Origin: Annona cherimola
Taxonomy: Eukaryota > Streptophyta > Magnoliopsida > Magnoliales > Annonaceae
DNA length: 64,000 bases
Assembly (NCBI GenBank): GCA_030490835.1
Contig: CM059971.1
Location: forward strand, 122,420,564 to 122,484,563
Direction: 5' to 3'
Shown here piece by piece: positions 33,601-46,997 of this stretch. The notes below the pieces were generated by a model that worked only from the letters and a program-made list of their open reading frames with translations, was not told the DNA's origin and did no database searches. The translations under genes and the position numbers were made by a program. Within the stretch, counting starts at the first letter, position 1. Each line of letters starts with the position of its first letter.

Positions 33601-36100
33601 CATGCCTGAGGTATAAATATAAATATAAAAAAATTAAAATAAAATATAAATGGTCATGCAAGCGTGTACATTGGGGGAGTTAATGCACACATTTGCATGG
33701 AATCGGGCCTCATAAAGTATTATAAAATACATATAAAAATGGATCTAAATATTTTGTATAACTTATCACATGGTTCTTATTCTATGAAATTTCTTTTCTT
33801 TGTAACTTCTTTTATTTTTAATATCTTGATAGTTTATGAAAAATTTACTCTATTTATTATGTTTAGCTTCATTTATAGTATCTTAAAAGTTCTTTTATTT
33901 GTCTAATATTACTATGCATAACCGCTTATTGAAAAGCAATATAATATTTATCAAAAAAGAAAAAGAAAAAGAAAAGCAATACAATAAAATGATTTAATAT
34001 TAAATATCGATTTTAAATCTATATTTTCAACATCTAAAATGTCTAAAACATCATCTTTACGTGGATAAATGGTTCTACAAAGTATTAATATATTCTAATA
34101 TATGTGTAAATTGATTAAGTATTTTTTATAATTTATACATAAATATATATTTTTCAACAAATGTGACCCATAAACATATTTGATCTAGATGAAACTTGGT
34201 ATTATATATAAAAAAAGAATGTTAAATATAATGAATAGATAAGATTTTTCATCAAAGATTAAAATCTAAAAAATTGAGGGTGTTACATGGCTCTACTTCA
34301 CGAAGCCCTTTACCATGAAAAAGTATATTTTTGATAAAATATACTTTCACACATCTTTAATTTGGATAAAACCTTGTCTTCTAATTAAAAAATGATTCTA
34401 AATATGATGCAGACATCTTTGATTTGGATGAAACCTTATCTTGTAATTAAAGAAATGATTCTAAATGTGATCCATTAAGTAGATTTCTCATCAATCATTA
34501 AAGTGTAAAAATGGATAAGTTACATAAAATCCTTCTAAGTTGCAATCAAATGACGTAATTTAGAGAATTACCTTCTAAAATAAATAGATAGTGTAAGTCA
34601 AACCAATCAACTTGGATATCGTAAAAGGGTTATGATAGTTCGAAAATAAAATGACATAAGAAAGTAAGTATAATAATCATAAATACAAAAAAATGCTAAG
34701 GTGTAGCAGCCGATAACGATCATATAATTAAAATTTCACTAGTCATATAATTTAAATCATATTTTATAGTGGAAAAGTCTTGCGTGAGCCATGTTTACTA
34801 TAATATATATATTTGTGTGTGAATTATAAAAATACTTATATCTATTCATCGATGTATTATAATGTAATAATATTTTATTTAATCACTTTATCTACACAAA
34901 AATGATGTTTTAGTTGGTTTAAAGATTAAAAATACAACTTTAAATCAATATTTAAATTAAAACATTCCATTACATTAATTACGTATTATTTTTATATGGG
35001 GCCACTAAACATATTTGATTTATATGAAACTTGATGTGTTGATGAAATAAATATTCTAAACACAATAATTGGGCTAGATTTAATTTTTCCATTGATGCGT
35101 AGTCATAACTAGGGATGCAACTTGAGTTGAGTAGGTTTAGTTCAAGATCAATCCTACTCTTAAGATATTTTCAACATTATTTTAGGTTTGGTCGATTCTA
35201 CACCTATCCTATTATATTTTTTAAGATAGATTTTGTTCTGGTTTCAAATTGGTTCTTGATATTAGTCTTCATATTATATTTGAAAATTATAATTCTAATA
35301 TAATTTTAACTTAAAAAATTATAATCGTCATGATAATAATATATTTTTAAAATACATTTATTAAATAATCGATAAATTAAAAAAAATTCTTTATTTTAAA
35401 ATATATATTTATATCTTCACAAATTCATATAAGAGATATTAAATATAATCAGTAATTCAGGTCAATTTGGGGCATCCGGACCTTGAAACCTACCCAATCG
35501 TAATTAACTAGGTAATTTTTTTTAATATGGAACCTATCTACCCTATGGATGCGAAAATATAAACATACTCTACTCATTTTAGAACACCCAATAAGTTGAC
35601 CCTCGAATAATCCATGCGAGTTACACCCCAAATTATAACTTCATACTTTTCGCATAAGTATTTTTAGTACTTTATAACATTTCATCTGGCAACTTATATT
35701 CTTAAGATTTTTAGAACGTATTTTAATTTTTATTTAGTGTTGCTGGATTTAAAATCTGTCGATCAGTTAATTTTTTATATTAAAAACATCGTAATTGAAA
35801 CATTTTGTGGGGGTGAGAATGCGAGACGCGAGAATTGGAAAAGAAATACAAGCCAGGCCTGACTACAATTGCTACTTGCCATTTATTGCTATAAGTAGAG
35901 ATTGGGCCATCACACATGCAAAAGGAAAAATAATTGAAATTATCAGGGAAAATAAAGGCAAAAGGAAAGACATTGGATAATGGTACATGAGGTTAATCAG
36001 AAAAAGAAATTAACTATAGGATGCTTCTCCAAAAAACGGTAATTGCTTATATAAAAACAGTAATAATCATTTATATACTGTAACGAATGCTTGTGCAAAC
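33601..36100. other. gene-free spacer between D/E and copy F
   Basis: About 33690-34280 and 34740-35110 are M2-family MITEs (TTGATCTAGATGAAACTTGG; AATGATGTTTTAGTTGG). About 34350-34470 has a short direct duplication (ACATCTTTGATTTGGATGAAACCTT twice). Nothing coding is seen. The 3' flank of copy F begins near 36100. Confidence 0.5.
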
Positions 36101-36151
36101 GTAAATTAATTCAGTGGCGATCGATTCCTTGACTTTGCCAAGCTCAAGATT

Positions 36152-39100
36152 TTACCCAGACCTGTGGAAAAAGTCTTTGAACTTTGTCCAATGAGGGTGA
36201 TCATATCTGCGTTGCAAGCCAGTCATGCTCTTCCTAAGTTCCTCGAATTGTATCTTGGGGCCGACCTGAAATGGAACTCTCCTTAAATTTTCAGCAGTTG
36301 CAAATACATTCCATGCCTGTTTGGCTTCTTCATCCGGATGATCTAGCAATAATTTTGCAGCAGCCTGTAGTTTATAGACAAGTGAACAGGAATCATGTTC
36401 TGATATGTTCATTAATCATATCACTTTATGCTGATTATTGCTGGTTATTGACTTATTATGCTATTGGAAAGATACCTGGCCTGCAAAATAAAAAAATCGT
36501 TGCAAAAAAGGTACGGGTTGATCTTAGCAAAGATCTATTTCGTTTGTAAGAGGTTGCGTCACCACTGAGTTTTTTTACTTGTTTTGCTGATGACTTTCTG
36601 CAACATAGTTGGGTAATATACTTCGCAATGATTTTTCCATTGCAAAAAGTATTTTCCAACAATAAACAAGTTTCGGTCATAAAATTATTTCTGTTGGACA
36701 ATATTCTTACAATGCCCAGTATTGAAATCTTAATACTGTACTTCCCCAGTTGAGATTGAGGGGTGCAATAATTTGATTGGAAGTGCTATTCGTTCAAGTC
36801 TTTTCTTTAGTGTCTTTAGTGTTCATGCAAGAGGGTCACACAATCAAAAAAGTCTTTCACTTAAGTGTAATGTATACAAGCCACTAGGGGATGTACCATT
36901 GCGGTAACTCATGTGGGCCAGGTACTTACCAGCATGAGTTACATTCTCCTCTTCCTTATAAGGAGTGAGAGTTTTCAATTTACTCCTTTTGTGTATAGTT
37001 ACTTTGCAAAGTTTCTTTTTACATAGAAAGTGTTGTTTTTTTCTATTGTGTAAAGATTATGATTATGCTTCATTGTAATATAAATTGCCATGATGTATAA
37101 ATATATATAAAAAAAATAATGTATGCAAATATTTATTATGAGGTAATTAAAGGTCCATTTTATAAGAGATTTAAAAATAGAGAAATTTTTTTTGAAAAAG
37201 TAAAATAATGATTAGAAGTAAAAGTAATAAAGATAAGACAAGTATGACAACTATATAGAAAAACTGTGAAAAATACTTAGAAAATGGAAGAAATAATTTA
37301 AAAAGTAAGATATTTATGAAGTTAAAATGTTTTTTTGAAGTAAATGAAGCTAAAATGTGTAAAAAGGAATGTGAATTTTTTTTAACATCTTATCAAACTT
37401 ACCTTGAGAGTATTTGTGCAATGAAATGGATAATTTTTAACTAAAATCAAAAAATTCTTGACATTATAAATAAATAATAATCATAACTAAATTGTACCGT
37501 TGTATTTTAAAACTAATAAATTGCTAATTCAGACACGTGTAATGTATTATATGTTCATTTTGTTAAAAATTTTGAGAGAAAGGGTACTTGATCTCGAAAT
37601 TAGCCCACCTTATAAAGGTATGGTCGACCATCTCTCTCGCTGACCTTTTGCTCGACAATTTTCTTGAAATCAGGCCTGTCTAGAAATGATAAAGCATCGA
37701 GAGGTCTTCCCTGCCACAAAACAGAATTTTATTTATAAGTTTCATTGCATCAAATTAATTTAAAATACAGTTATTTGTAGGAGAATTGAATATCATAACT
37801 TGTTTATTTGATCGCACCAGAATATTAAATTTGGAATTTCCACGCAGGAACAAGAGATATATCCCAAAAGACAAAGAAGTAAATTGGAGAAACTAGATAA
37901 TGAAAATATGTAAGAATTCATTATTATATATAATTGGCTTTGCTTCTAGAAATGGTTGTGTATAACTCTCTTCATTTTCAATATACTGATGAATGATGTA
38001 AAATTCAATTTATTTATTGTATTTAACATCGTTGGTCCAATTGGAAGACCAAATTTTATCAAAATTAAATAGGAGTATGGGCCACATTTGCTTAAAAATA
38101 TATATATATATATATATATGTGTGTGTAAATTAAAAAAAATACTTAGATCCATTTACATATGTTTTAAAATATAATACTATTTTATAAAATTATTTATTC
38201 ATATAGCCATTTTAGTATGTTGATTTACACATTTATAGATGAAGCCCATGCATAATGATATTAGATAAATGAAAAAATTTCTATAATAATATAAATAGTG
38301 CTAAATACAATAAATATAGTGAATTTTTAACTTGTCCTCGAAATTGTATTATTATTTGCAGCTAATTACTTTACATGTTATTTTTTGTTGCATTTTATGT
38401 AAAAAATGACTACAATTGATTCAATGCCATATTTCAAAGGCAAACAATTAGCTATATTTAAGTTGTAAATTGTAGCAAAAAATATATCTAATGTAACTAA
38501 ATATATCATATATAATAAAAAAATTTGCTATATTAAGTAAAATTCATTGTAATGATACTCTAATGCCCCTAAATTATAAAAGATGTGTTTAAGAAGTTAT
38601 AAAAATTTTAGTATAAAAATTTTTGAATTTGAAAAAATAATGTAATATGATAGTATGATAGGGATAATGATGAAAAGTAAAGAGAATAAAACTAAAAAAA
38701 TAAGTTAGTCGTATGTATCGTTATATAAAAATGATTATAGTATAGGATAATTGTATAGAAAAATATAAAAAATAATTTAAGAATAAGATAATGTGTTGGC
38801 TTGAAAGTTGTTATGTTAAACAAACATGCCTTAATATGATTTGCACCTAAATTTAAAGAGTTTTGCTTTTATAAAACTGTTCTTTAATATAAATTATCTA
38901 TTTTTTGCCTCAATGATTGATAAAAATTTACTTTATTTATTGTATTTAGCATAATTTATATTAGATTTATATTATAATTGAAGTACACCATTTGTCTAAT
39001 ATTATCGTACATGACCTCATTTATAAATATGTAAATTAACATAATAAAATAATTTAATATTAAGCAATAATTTTAAGATTATATTTTAACCATTTAAACT

Positions 39101-40615
39101 GTATAACATATTATGACATGGACAAATAATTCTATAATATTGTTACATTTTAAGATATATAAATAGGTCTTTGCATTTTTCATGATTTACACATAAATTT
39201 ATTTTTAAACAAATATAGCCCATGTAAGTTTCTTGTGATGATGAAACTTGGTCCTAGAAGTTAACAAATGATATTACGAGTGTGTTTGGTTTTAAATAAA
39301 AAATTTTCATCTAAGAATTTTTAATTTAAAACTTTTCATTCTCCCCAACTACGAAAATTTTAAATTATATTTTTACATCTTCCTATATAAAATATTTTAC
39401 TTTTCTATCATTTTTATACAACTAATATATCTATTTTAACTTTATTCTCATTATTTTTCGTCATTACCTATATTATATCACATCAAAAAATTTTATTTCA
39501 AAGGTTTTATTAGTTCCCAAATGCACTCTAAATAAAATGGATGAGGTTGGGCAGGTAGGATTGCAGCATTTTGCATATAACACATTTTGGAATATGGGAA
39601 GCTCGAGAATTGCGTACATAACTAACACATCCAATTACGGTTGGGCAGTATTTTTCACCAGAGACTAATAAAGAATTAAAGATGGGTTTTATGAACCTGG
39701 AGTATCAGCATTTCCAAGTAAATTAGCCCCAGCTCCAGAGCATTTTCTCCCCCAAGTATCGATTCTTCGGAAAACTTTTTCTTCAGCATTTCCATCATCC
39801 CCTCGGCCTGGCCGCTTGCTACCACCACACGAGCTTTTTCCTGCATCAATTGTTAGAACAACAACAACAACAACAACAGGTAACAATAGCAATGTTGGAA
39901 AATGCTTGACTAGAATTCACCTTTTTCTTTAATTTTTAATGAACATTGTAAATCGAAATTTTTTAAAATTTTATATGAATGGTTAAAAGATGAGGGAGGA
40001 ATGGGAATTAAAAAAAACCTTCAAATCGGCATAGTCGATTCGGGAACCCGCCTCATCCTTCAGAAACTTGAAAACGTCCGTTTTTGCATCCTCAACTCTT
40101 TCCGCAGACGGACGGTGCATGTCGACCTGCAAAAAGCGGTTGAGTTCCTCCGAGGCCACCACGTCCTTGGCGACTATTTCCATCCGTACAAACGCAGCAA
40201 TGGCTGCTGGCGGGGCCACCATCGCCCACCGCATGCCAATGGCGGCTCCCGCAACACAAGCTGCCACCGCTGTCATCGCGATGAATGCTGTGGCCCAGGG
40301 CCTCTTGTCTTCCCCGTCTATGGCTCTACGTGTTCTTGGGAGGGAATTGATGGCCCACGCTTTGTAACGGGACTCGCCATGAGAGCTGGGCCATGATTTT
40401 GATGGATTGCTACCGCCCCAACCGTGCTCTTTCGGTTTCGGGAGAACATCGACTGCCCACGTCAGTCGATGAGTTCTGATCATAGGGTTGGGCCACGATT
40501 GCGGAGAATGATGAGGTTGGCGGTGGGAGGCATGGTCGAAGTGGACGCCGTGGAGATGTGGGGTGAAGATGAGCTTTGTATACGAATGGCGGGAGAGGGA
40601 GAAGGTGGCTTCCAT
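36152..40615 (-). CDS. tandem-family copy F: diverged, apparently intact
   Basis: There are four exons, 40615-40019, 39840-39697, 37710-37609 and 36364-36152, with phase-0 GT-AG introns of 178, 1986 and 1244 bp. The product is 351 aa with no stop. Residues 1-107 are a His/Ser/Arg-rich leader, with the first acidic residue at E3 and then D27. A hydrophobic helix spans 108-128 (ATAFIAMTAVAACVAGAAIG), and a second weaker stretch, 131-143, follows. Exon 2 has ENALELGLIYLEMLILQ. Exon 3 begins GRPLDALSFL and ends RPYLYK, and exon 4 begins AAAKLLLDHPDEEA, the TPR-like helix pairs. Exon 2 is one codon shorter than in A and B. The sequence is much diverged from B, so this branch is older. Intact frame after such divergence argues for selection. 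Introns 2 and 3 carry a SINE and MITEs. Function is unknown. Confidence 0.8.
36893..37113 (+). mobile_element. tRNA-derived SINE (family SINE-A) in copy F intron 3
   Basis: The head is GCGGTAACTCATGTGG, then GCATGAGTTACATTCTCC. The body is TTTTGTGTATAGTTAC, and the tail is GCCATGATGTATAAATATA with an A run. It matches 32530-32757 throughout. Confidence 0.75.
37140..39560. repeat. MITE cluster in copy F introns 2 and 3
   Basis: Tourist-like bodies occur at about 37150-37390, 38580-38830 and 39280-39535 (the last with GTGTGTTTGGTTTT and CCCAAATGCACTCTAAAT ends). M2-like bodies occur at about 38020-38330 and 38890-39260. An AT/GT microsatellite is at 38097-38126. They explain the unusually long introns of this copy. 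Confidence 0.5.
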
Positions 40616-41260
40616 AGCAGGTTGATTTGTAGCTTTGATTATTTCAGGACATTGGTTGAAAATTTAAATACCCTCCTCCTTCCTTCTCGTCCACGGATGT
40701 GATGAAGGAATAAAGAGATTCTTTGGCTGCTCGTGCAAGTAGGCATAAAAAACCTACTCATACGTGCCTCCGAAGAAATATCAAATTCCAGATAATAATC
40801 CTCGTTTCCACCCAACAGTTAATTCGTTAACTGTAATGATTAAGACTATTAGACTAATTCCGAAGAGCAATGGAAAAAAAGTTCTAAATAGTATAACAGT
40901 CAGAGAAGATTAGTCAAACATGAAACAGTAATACAATTGTCCAAAAATTTTAAGATAATTAATTTCTGTAATATTTTGGAAAACATTGTGTTGACTAATA
41001 ATTTAAAGGTACTTATTATGGAAAATATTAGCGTAATAATAACAAAAGAAATAGTAAATCATGTAATGAATAAGTGAATAAGAGAACATTAATAAATCCC
41101 CTTGAAAGGGATTTGAATTTTTGGACCCATGTTGGCGTGGCCCCCACCAAGTGCGAGTAACGTTCCGTCCGTTATACGCGCGAGAATGCACCAGCTGTGA
41201 ATTGCCTCGAATTGACGCAAAGGGCCCAGGCTGTCAAATTACGTACGGAAAGTGTAACCG
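40616..41260 (-). promoter_or_regulatory. 5' flank of copy F, partly repeated upstream of stub G
   Basis: TACCCTCCTCCTTCC, GGATGTGATGAAGGAAT, GTTCTAAATAGTATAACAGTC and CCCCTTGAAAGGGATTTG recur, with gaps, at 47170-47310. This shows that the duplication that made G included the promoter. No core promoter element is called. Confidence 0.45.
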
Positions 41261-41269
41261 GTTTTGGAA

Positions 41270-41600
41270 TATTATGCACCGGCTGTACTACACTTTTTTT
41301 TTTTTTTTGATAATTTTTTTACACAATGGTTAATTTAGGTTTATTTAACATATGTATCAATTTTTACTATTTTTGGAGACTTTTAGATATTTTTTTAAGA
41401 TTTTAAAAAATCAGTGGTATTTTCAATAATTTTAAATTACTAAAAATGCCACTGATTTTTTAAAATCTAAAAATCTCCAAAAATAGTAAAAATTGATACA
41501 TATGTTAAATAAACCTATATTAACAGCTTCATGAAAAAAATTTCAAAAAAAAATTAAAAAAAAAAGTGTAGTATACCCGGGTGCATTGAGGCTCAATGCA
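41270..41600. repeat. GTGCA-type hairpin MITE
   Basis: The perfect-looking arms GTATCAATTTTTACTATTTTT (41352) and AAAAATAGTAAAAATTGATAC (41478) sit within longer inverted ends with TACTACACTTTTTT and AAAAAGTGTAGTATA. Relatives at 45219-45512, 58017-58277, 58608-58905, 52290-52640 and 62360-62640 end in GTGCACCCGGGTGCA-like motifs. Confidence 0.7.
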
Positions 41601-41639
41601 CCGGGTGTATAGTATTGCGCTCCGTTTTGTGCTTTTTAT

Positions 41640-43480
41640 ATTCATTTATTTTTATTCTAATCCTAAGTATATGACTATATTCTTATGGTTAAAAATATAT
41701 TAAATGGGTTATTAGCGTTCCTGTGAAATGATAAATATACCTAATCATTAATATAATTTGAAATTATTTTACGCAAAATTAAAAAATAATATTTAAATAA
41801 CATATTATTTTATAGTTATAAAATTATTAAAAAATTATTATAATATGAATTTTTAGCTGTAAAATCATAGTTAAGGATAAATATTTTTATCATGTCATAG
41901 GGGGGTTAACTGCTTCTTTTAACAGATAATTTAGATATATGGTAACTTGTATTTGAATTAATAACCAGTATCGGTATAAAGTGACAAGTTGCGCTCGATG
42001 TGTGACCCGTGTAAGGGATTGAGATAATTCTTACACGAGTTGTCTGGATAAGGTATCCAAATTACCTATTCTCATGAGGAACTTGGCATGTGTAATTGTC
42101 CGCGTGGCCAACGACAACAAGCGGCCATCAAATTACGAACACAAAGGAGAAGCATGAATACATAGCATCGCAAAGGCCAGACCTATTCCTCGAATGCAGC
42201 TTAGAACAGTGTGTTAGCTATTTTATGGAAACACTTTCTGGCTATTCTCTACTTGGAACAGTCCGCTAATGTTCTAATCTGCATTCCATTTTATAAGAAG
42301 GGGTATGATCATTTACGGCCAGCTTAAATCAGCCATTTTAGAATTTATACCAGCGAAAAAATATTTTTTAATTTTTTATAAAACTATTAATTTGTATTTT
42401 TTGTATTTGAGAAGTGATAAAAATTTTGATAAAAAGTTTTTAGTATTAAAGTATATAAAATGAGAAAAAATGATGTATAGGACAGGACTAATGATAAGGA
42501 GTAAAAAGAATAAATTTAAATTAAATAAGTTAATTGTATTGGTAGTTGTATATAAATGATTGAAAATTAGGATAATTGTATAAGAAGATGTGAAAAATAA
42601 ATTAAAATATGGTAGTTATGGAGAATGAAAAGTTTTAATTTAAAAAGTTTTTGTAAAAAACAAATATGTCCCAAAATTTTTAATTCAAAATTTTCACTAT
42701 CCATAACTATTTTATTTTTAATTATTTTTTCACATATTTACATACAACTACACTTTTTTAATTATTTCTACACGATTACTTATCCAACTAACTTATCTAT
42801 GTTAATTTTATTTTCTTTACTTTTCATCGCTACCTCTATCACATCACATCATTTTTCTCTTATTTAAAAACTTTATACAAAATTTTATTAAAATTTTTTA
42901 TCAATTCCCAAACACACCCTTAAAAGTTAAAAGCTCACTTTAATTTAATTTCATCTATGTGGGCCCGGAGTCTGGGACGGGGGCAACGTGGACGGCTTGC
43001 GCTATAAACAGCTATTCTCTCCAAAAAGTATAATTTGATTTTATTCTAAAAATCAAATTATATGCAATTTAAAATATGATTTTTGACCATTTTATAATGA
43101 ATACAATAAAAATCAAATAATTTTATTTAAAAACTATAATAGAAGGATATTAATAGTATAATAGTTTTAGATTATAAGTAACATATACCATAAGATTTAT
43201 ATAATTTGAAACGTCATATACACGTATTTTTATTTAGATGAGTTTTGAAAAATTCCTTTCATGTTAATCAAAGTACTGCATATCAATTTTCATATGCTAA
43301 ATATATAATTTTATGATTCTTGCTTATTTGAAGTCATACTAATACTGGGATGACAACTCCACCTGGCCTGGTCGTTTTCACCCAATGGCTTGCATTCTAC
43401 ACTTGCTTTTCCACGTGATGCATGAGTGGAATCCTCCCGGCTTTCCTCTTTTTAACTTTTCTGCTTTTCTTTTCTTCAGG
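41640..43480. other. gene-free spacer
   Basis: No gene is supported. Two head-to-head Tourist-like MITE bodies occupy about 42400-42640 and 42640-42915 (GTCCCAAAATTTTTAATTC; CCCAAACACACCCTTAAA at the right end). An M2-like segment is at about 43040-43330. The moderately GC stretch 42000-42300 matches nothing I know. Confidence 0.45.
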
Positions 43481-43495
43481 CGTTCCCCTCAAGGC

Positions 43496-44847
43496 CAATG
43501 TTATTAAAACCGGACCGGACCGGCCGGTCGAACCGGTCCCATGGCCGGTTCGATCCAATACAGTTCGGTTCGATAATCAGAAACCGCTCGAACCGGTGAA
43601 CCGGCGGTCGAACCGTATTTACCGGTTCAACCGGGTTTGACCGGTCGGTCAATAAACTAATAATAATTAAATATATATATATTAAAAAAAAAACAAAAAT
43701 CGGAACGCCTGCCTAGCCTGCCCGACGCCCTCTTCTTCTTCGGTTCTTCCCCCTTTCGAAACCCTAGCGCTGCCTCGCGCCCGCACCCGCCTGCCCCGGC
43801 CCAGTCCTCATCGGTCGCCTCCTTGCGTTCATCCTCTTCGCCGTCTGCATCCACAGCGCCGGCGCCAGCAGGATCCCGCGTCCCGCCACTCCCGCATCCC
43901 GCTGCCTTGTCTCCGTCGCCTGCACAATCCCGCCACCCACGCAGTCCGCCACCCACAGCGCCTGCGCCAGCAGGATCCCGCATCCCGCCACCCACGCAGT
44001 CCGCCGGCCCTCGTCTTCCTCGCCAGGCAACGCTGCCGCCCACGCACGCCGTCCGTCTCTGGTCGTCTGCCTCTGGTCGCCGTCTGCTTCGCCGTCGCCG
44101 TCTGCTTCCTCGCCGTCCGTCTCTGCCTGCATACGGTACTACTCACTGGCCTTTAATTAGATATTCAAATTTCAAATCTAAAAATTTAAAATTTTAACAT
44201 ATTTTAAAATGTTTAGTATTCTTAGTTTTAAAATGTTTAGTATTCTTAGTTTTAAAAAAATTAAAAATCAAAAAATCAAAATAAAAATATAAAATACCAA
44301 TATATTTTAAAAATACCAGATTTTAGTTTTACAACATGAAAATAATCAAATATATTTTAGTTAAATAATTTTATGAAAATAACCTAAGCACATAATTACA
44401 TATTGCAATCCTAGCTCAAGGTGTAAATTTAATAATATTGCTAACAAATTAACAAATTAACTATAGTAAATAAAATATTATAATTAATTAAATGATATCG
44501 CATCTTGCGTAAATAACTAAATATGCAACCACTATTTCAATTAACTGTATGGTTGCTGCACTCTTGCACGATTTTTTAAAACTCGCTACTAATTTTTTTC
44601 CTGCATATTTTGTTCTTATATTGTGGTCTTTAAAATCCAACATATATATTTAAGATTTATAAAAATATAAGTTTATCAATATATTTAATTATTTATTTAA
44701 AATTTTTAAAAAATTAATATTTATTACATCATAAATATATCATGCTGACGTCACCGGTTCGAACCGGTTTGATTAACCTGTCGAACCGGTTCGAACCAGA
44801 CCAGTTCCTTTACCGGTTCAATCAACGGTTCGATTCTGACAACATTG
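43496..44847. mobile_element. 1352-bp hAT-like element with GC-rich cargo
   Basis: It starts CAATGTTATTAAAACCGG and ends TTCTGACAACATTG, flanked by CTCAAGGC at 43488-43495 and 44848-44855, a perfect 8-bp target duplication. Subterminal blocks of CCGGTTCGAACCGG-type repeats occupy about 43507-43650 and 44752-44835. These and the CA...TG ends match the 177-bp MITE at 13767. The centre carries a GC-rich block (43710-44140) unlike the AT-rich surroundings. No transposase is encoded, so it is non-autonomous. Confidence 0.9.
43705..44145. other. GC-rich captured sequence inside the hAT-like element
   Basis: Strong GC content starts abruptly after an A run. Near 43758 it contains GAAACCCTAGC, a motif common in plant 5' leaders. 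A repeated block, CGCCAGCAGGATCCCGC, occurs at about 43864 and 43968, with a partial CCCGCCACCCACGCAGTCCG duplication at 43931 and 43986. All six frames stay open for long stretches because of base composition (Ser/Pro/Arg or Ala/Gly/Asp). I therefore do not call a gene. It may derive from the leader and first exon of a host gene. Confidence 0.5.
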
Positions 44848-45069
44848 CTCAAGGCACGAGCAATGTCTAAAAATTTGGATTAAAAAGTCCCTTCTATCAT
44901 CTATTGTGGCAGGCGGCCAAGCGTCATTTATTTGTACGTGGTCGCCTCAGGAGATTGGGCTGACCATTCGCTGCCACAATGTATGATTTGTAGCGTCTTT
45001 GCTGCCCGGGCAACTTATGTAACTTTTGTTCTTTCTTACCCCAAATTTAATTTTACTTATATAATTTTT

Positions 45070-45512
45070 TTTAATGATGTATATTTATATCATATCTCAA
45101 CTTATATTACAGCACTAAGAAAGCTCTTACAAATTTTCAAAAAAAAAAACCACAAATCCCTAAATATCAAAATGACACAAGCTCTCACACTTGAAAGAGA
45201 AGATAAAGGATCCCAATCGTGTGCACCCGGGTGCACTTAGCTTCAGGATACTTGGGTGTGTATCAATTTTTACCATTTTTGGAGTATTTTAGATATTTCT
45301 TTTTATTTTTGAATATCAATGACATTTTAGGTAATTTAAAATTACTAAAATGCTATTGATTTTCAAAAAGCGAAAATAAATATCTAAAATACTCCAAAAA
45401 TAGTAAAAATTGATACACGTATTAAATATACTTAGATTAACACTTGTATAAAAAAAATTTCCAAAAAATAAAAAATGAGTTAAAGTAGCTTCAGTGCACC
45501 CGAGTTCACAGG
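45070..45512. repeat. diverged SINE-B followed by GTGCA hairpin MITE
   Basis: 45070-45210 resembles the reversed SINE-B 3' end (CATATCTCAACTTATATTAC, GCTCTTACAAATTTTC). 45219-45512 begins GTGCACCCGGGTGCAC, has arms GTATCAATTTTTACC and ATAGTAAAAATTGATAC, and ends CAGTGCACCCGAGTTC. Confidence 0.6.
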
Positions 45513-46049
45513 ATCGAAATCCGAAGATAATACTCCCAAATTGCAAGAACCGAAATTTGATACGTGGACTACTAGTAACAATAGCAATCCTAATTTTAAT
45601 CGTAGCTTTGTTTATAAAAACCTAAACATTAATCCTCTTTATAAAATCAAGTTCAGGTTAAGTTTAGAGTTGAAATTCAAGTGAATGAATTTAAATTTTA
45701 TTTCAGAACGATAAATTTAGAATTCTGTATGGATATATAATAACAATAAATCATCTAAGCAAACATAATAATAGTTAAATTACATATTTTAAAAATATAG
45801 TAATATAAAGAATATTTTTTAAAAAAATTTAACATCAAAAAAAGATAAAAGAAGAAAATTACTGAATATAAAAGAAAATCATAGAAATATAAATGAAAAT
45901 AATAAACTTTGTTTATAATATAATAACGATATGACAAACACGTATTCAAACATAAATATAAATAATATACAAATATACAAATATGAAAAAATATCATTTA
46001 AGTATTATGCATATAATATATTTTATAATCGGTCCCGCTTCTATATAAC

Positions 46050-46543
46050 TGGATTACATAGAAGTGGACCGTATAACCTCTTCAAAATCTAAGGTTTTGA
46101 TCCTTAATGAGAAATCTAATTCATTCATTGTGTTTAATATCATTTAATTATCTAGGAGAGCAAGTTTCATCACAATTAAGTATGTTTATGGGTCACGTTT
46201 GTTCAAAAATATATATATTCATGTGTAAATTATGAAAAATGCTTATATCTATTTACGCATGTATTAAATATAATAATACTTTATAAAATCATTTATTCAC
46301 ATATAAATGATATTTTAGACAGTTTAGATGTTGAAAATACTACTTTAAAATTAATATTTAGCATTTTCATAATTTATACATAAATATATAAATTTTATAA
46401 CAAATGTGACCCATAAACATACTCGATTAGGATGAAATTTTATCATCTAGATAAACAAATAATGTTAAATATATTGAATGAATTAGATTTTCCATTAAAG
46501 ATCAAAATATTAGATTTTGAAGGAGTTACATGACTCTGCTTCT
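46050..46543. mobile_element. M2 MITE
   Basis: The ends are inverted: TAGAAGTGGACCGTATAACC with TCAAAATCTAAGG on the left, and TTAGATTTTGAAGGAG with CATGACTCTGCTTCTA on the right. The internal AAATATATATATTCATGTGT body is shared with the 27368 and 49230 copies. Confidence 0.65.
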
Positions 46544-46997
46544 ATAATAAATATAAAATGTAAAATCAGGCTTAGATTTTTCGAGCTCATGTTATAAAAA
46601 GTTCCATTATTGGAATTTGAGCTTGGGCTCAACTCGGCCCAAGCTGCACTACGATATGAAACCCAATCAACTTGTACTCTTGATTTTTTATACAAAAAAA
46701 GAAAAACATCCAGCTTGAAGTTGTTAATTACATTTACCTATTTTGTTTAGTTTAGATATAAAAATCAACCTAGTTGAAAGCTTTGATAATTTATAGTACC
46801 AAAAAATAAAATTATAAAAAATTTATGCTTTTTCACTTGTTGTAAATTATATATAAATCAGATTAAAATTGTTTTTTACGAGTGTATTGATAAAATAATA
46901 AAACTTTTGAAAGAAATTTTTTTAAAATAAAAGAAAACGATGTAACATGATATAGGTAATGAGGTGAATACAACAGAATAAAGTGAAAATTGAAAGA

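Noticed and set aside
39689..39892. 67-codon minus-strand frame at copy F exon 2
   Set aside because: Wrong frame; the frame that joins in phase to the other exons gives EKARVVVASG and ENALELGLIYLEM.
43657..44197. Overlapping 100-130 codon frames on both strands
   Set aside because: Kept open by GC-rich composition inside a transposon; no domain and no unique frame.
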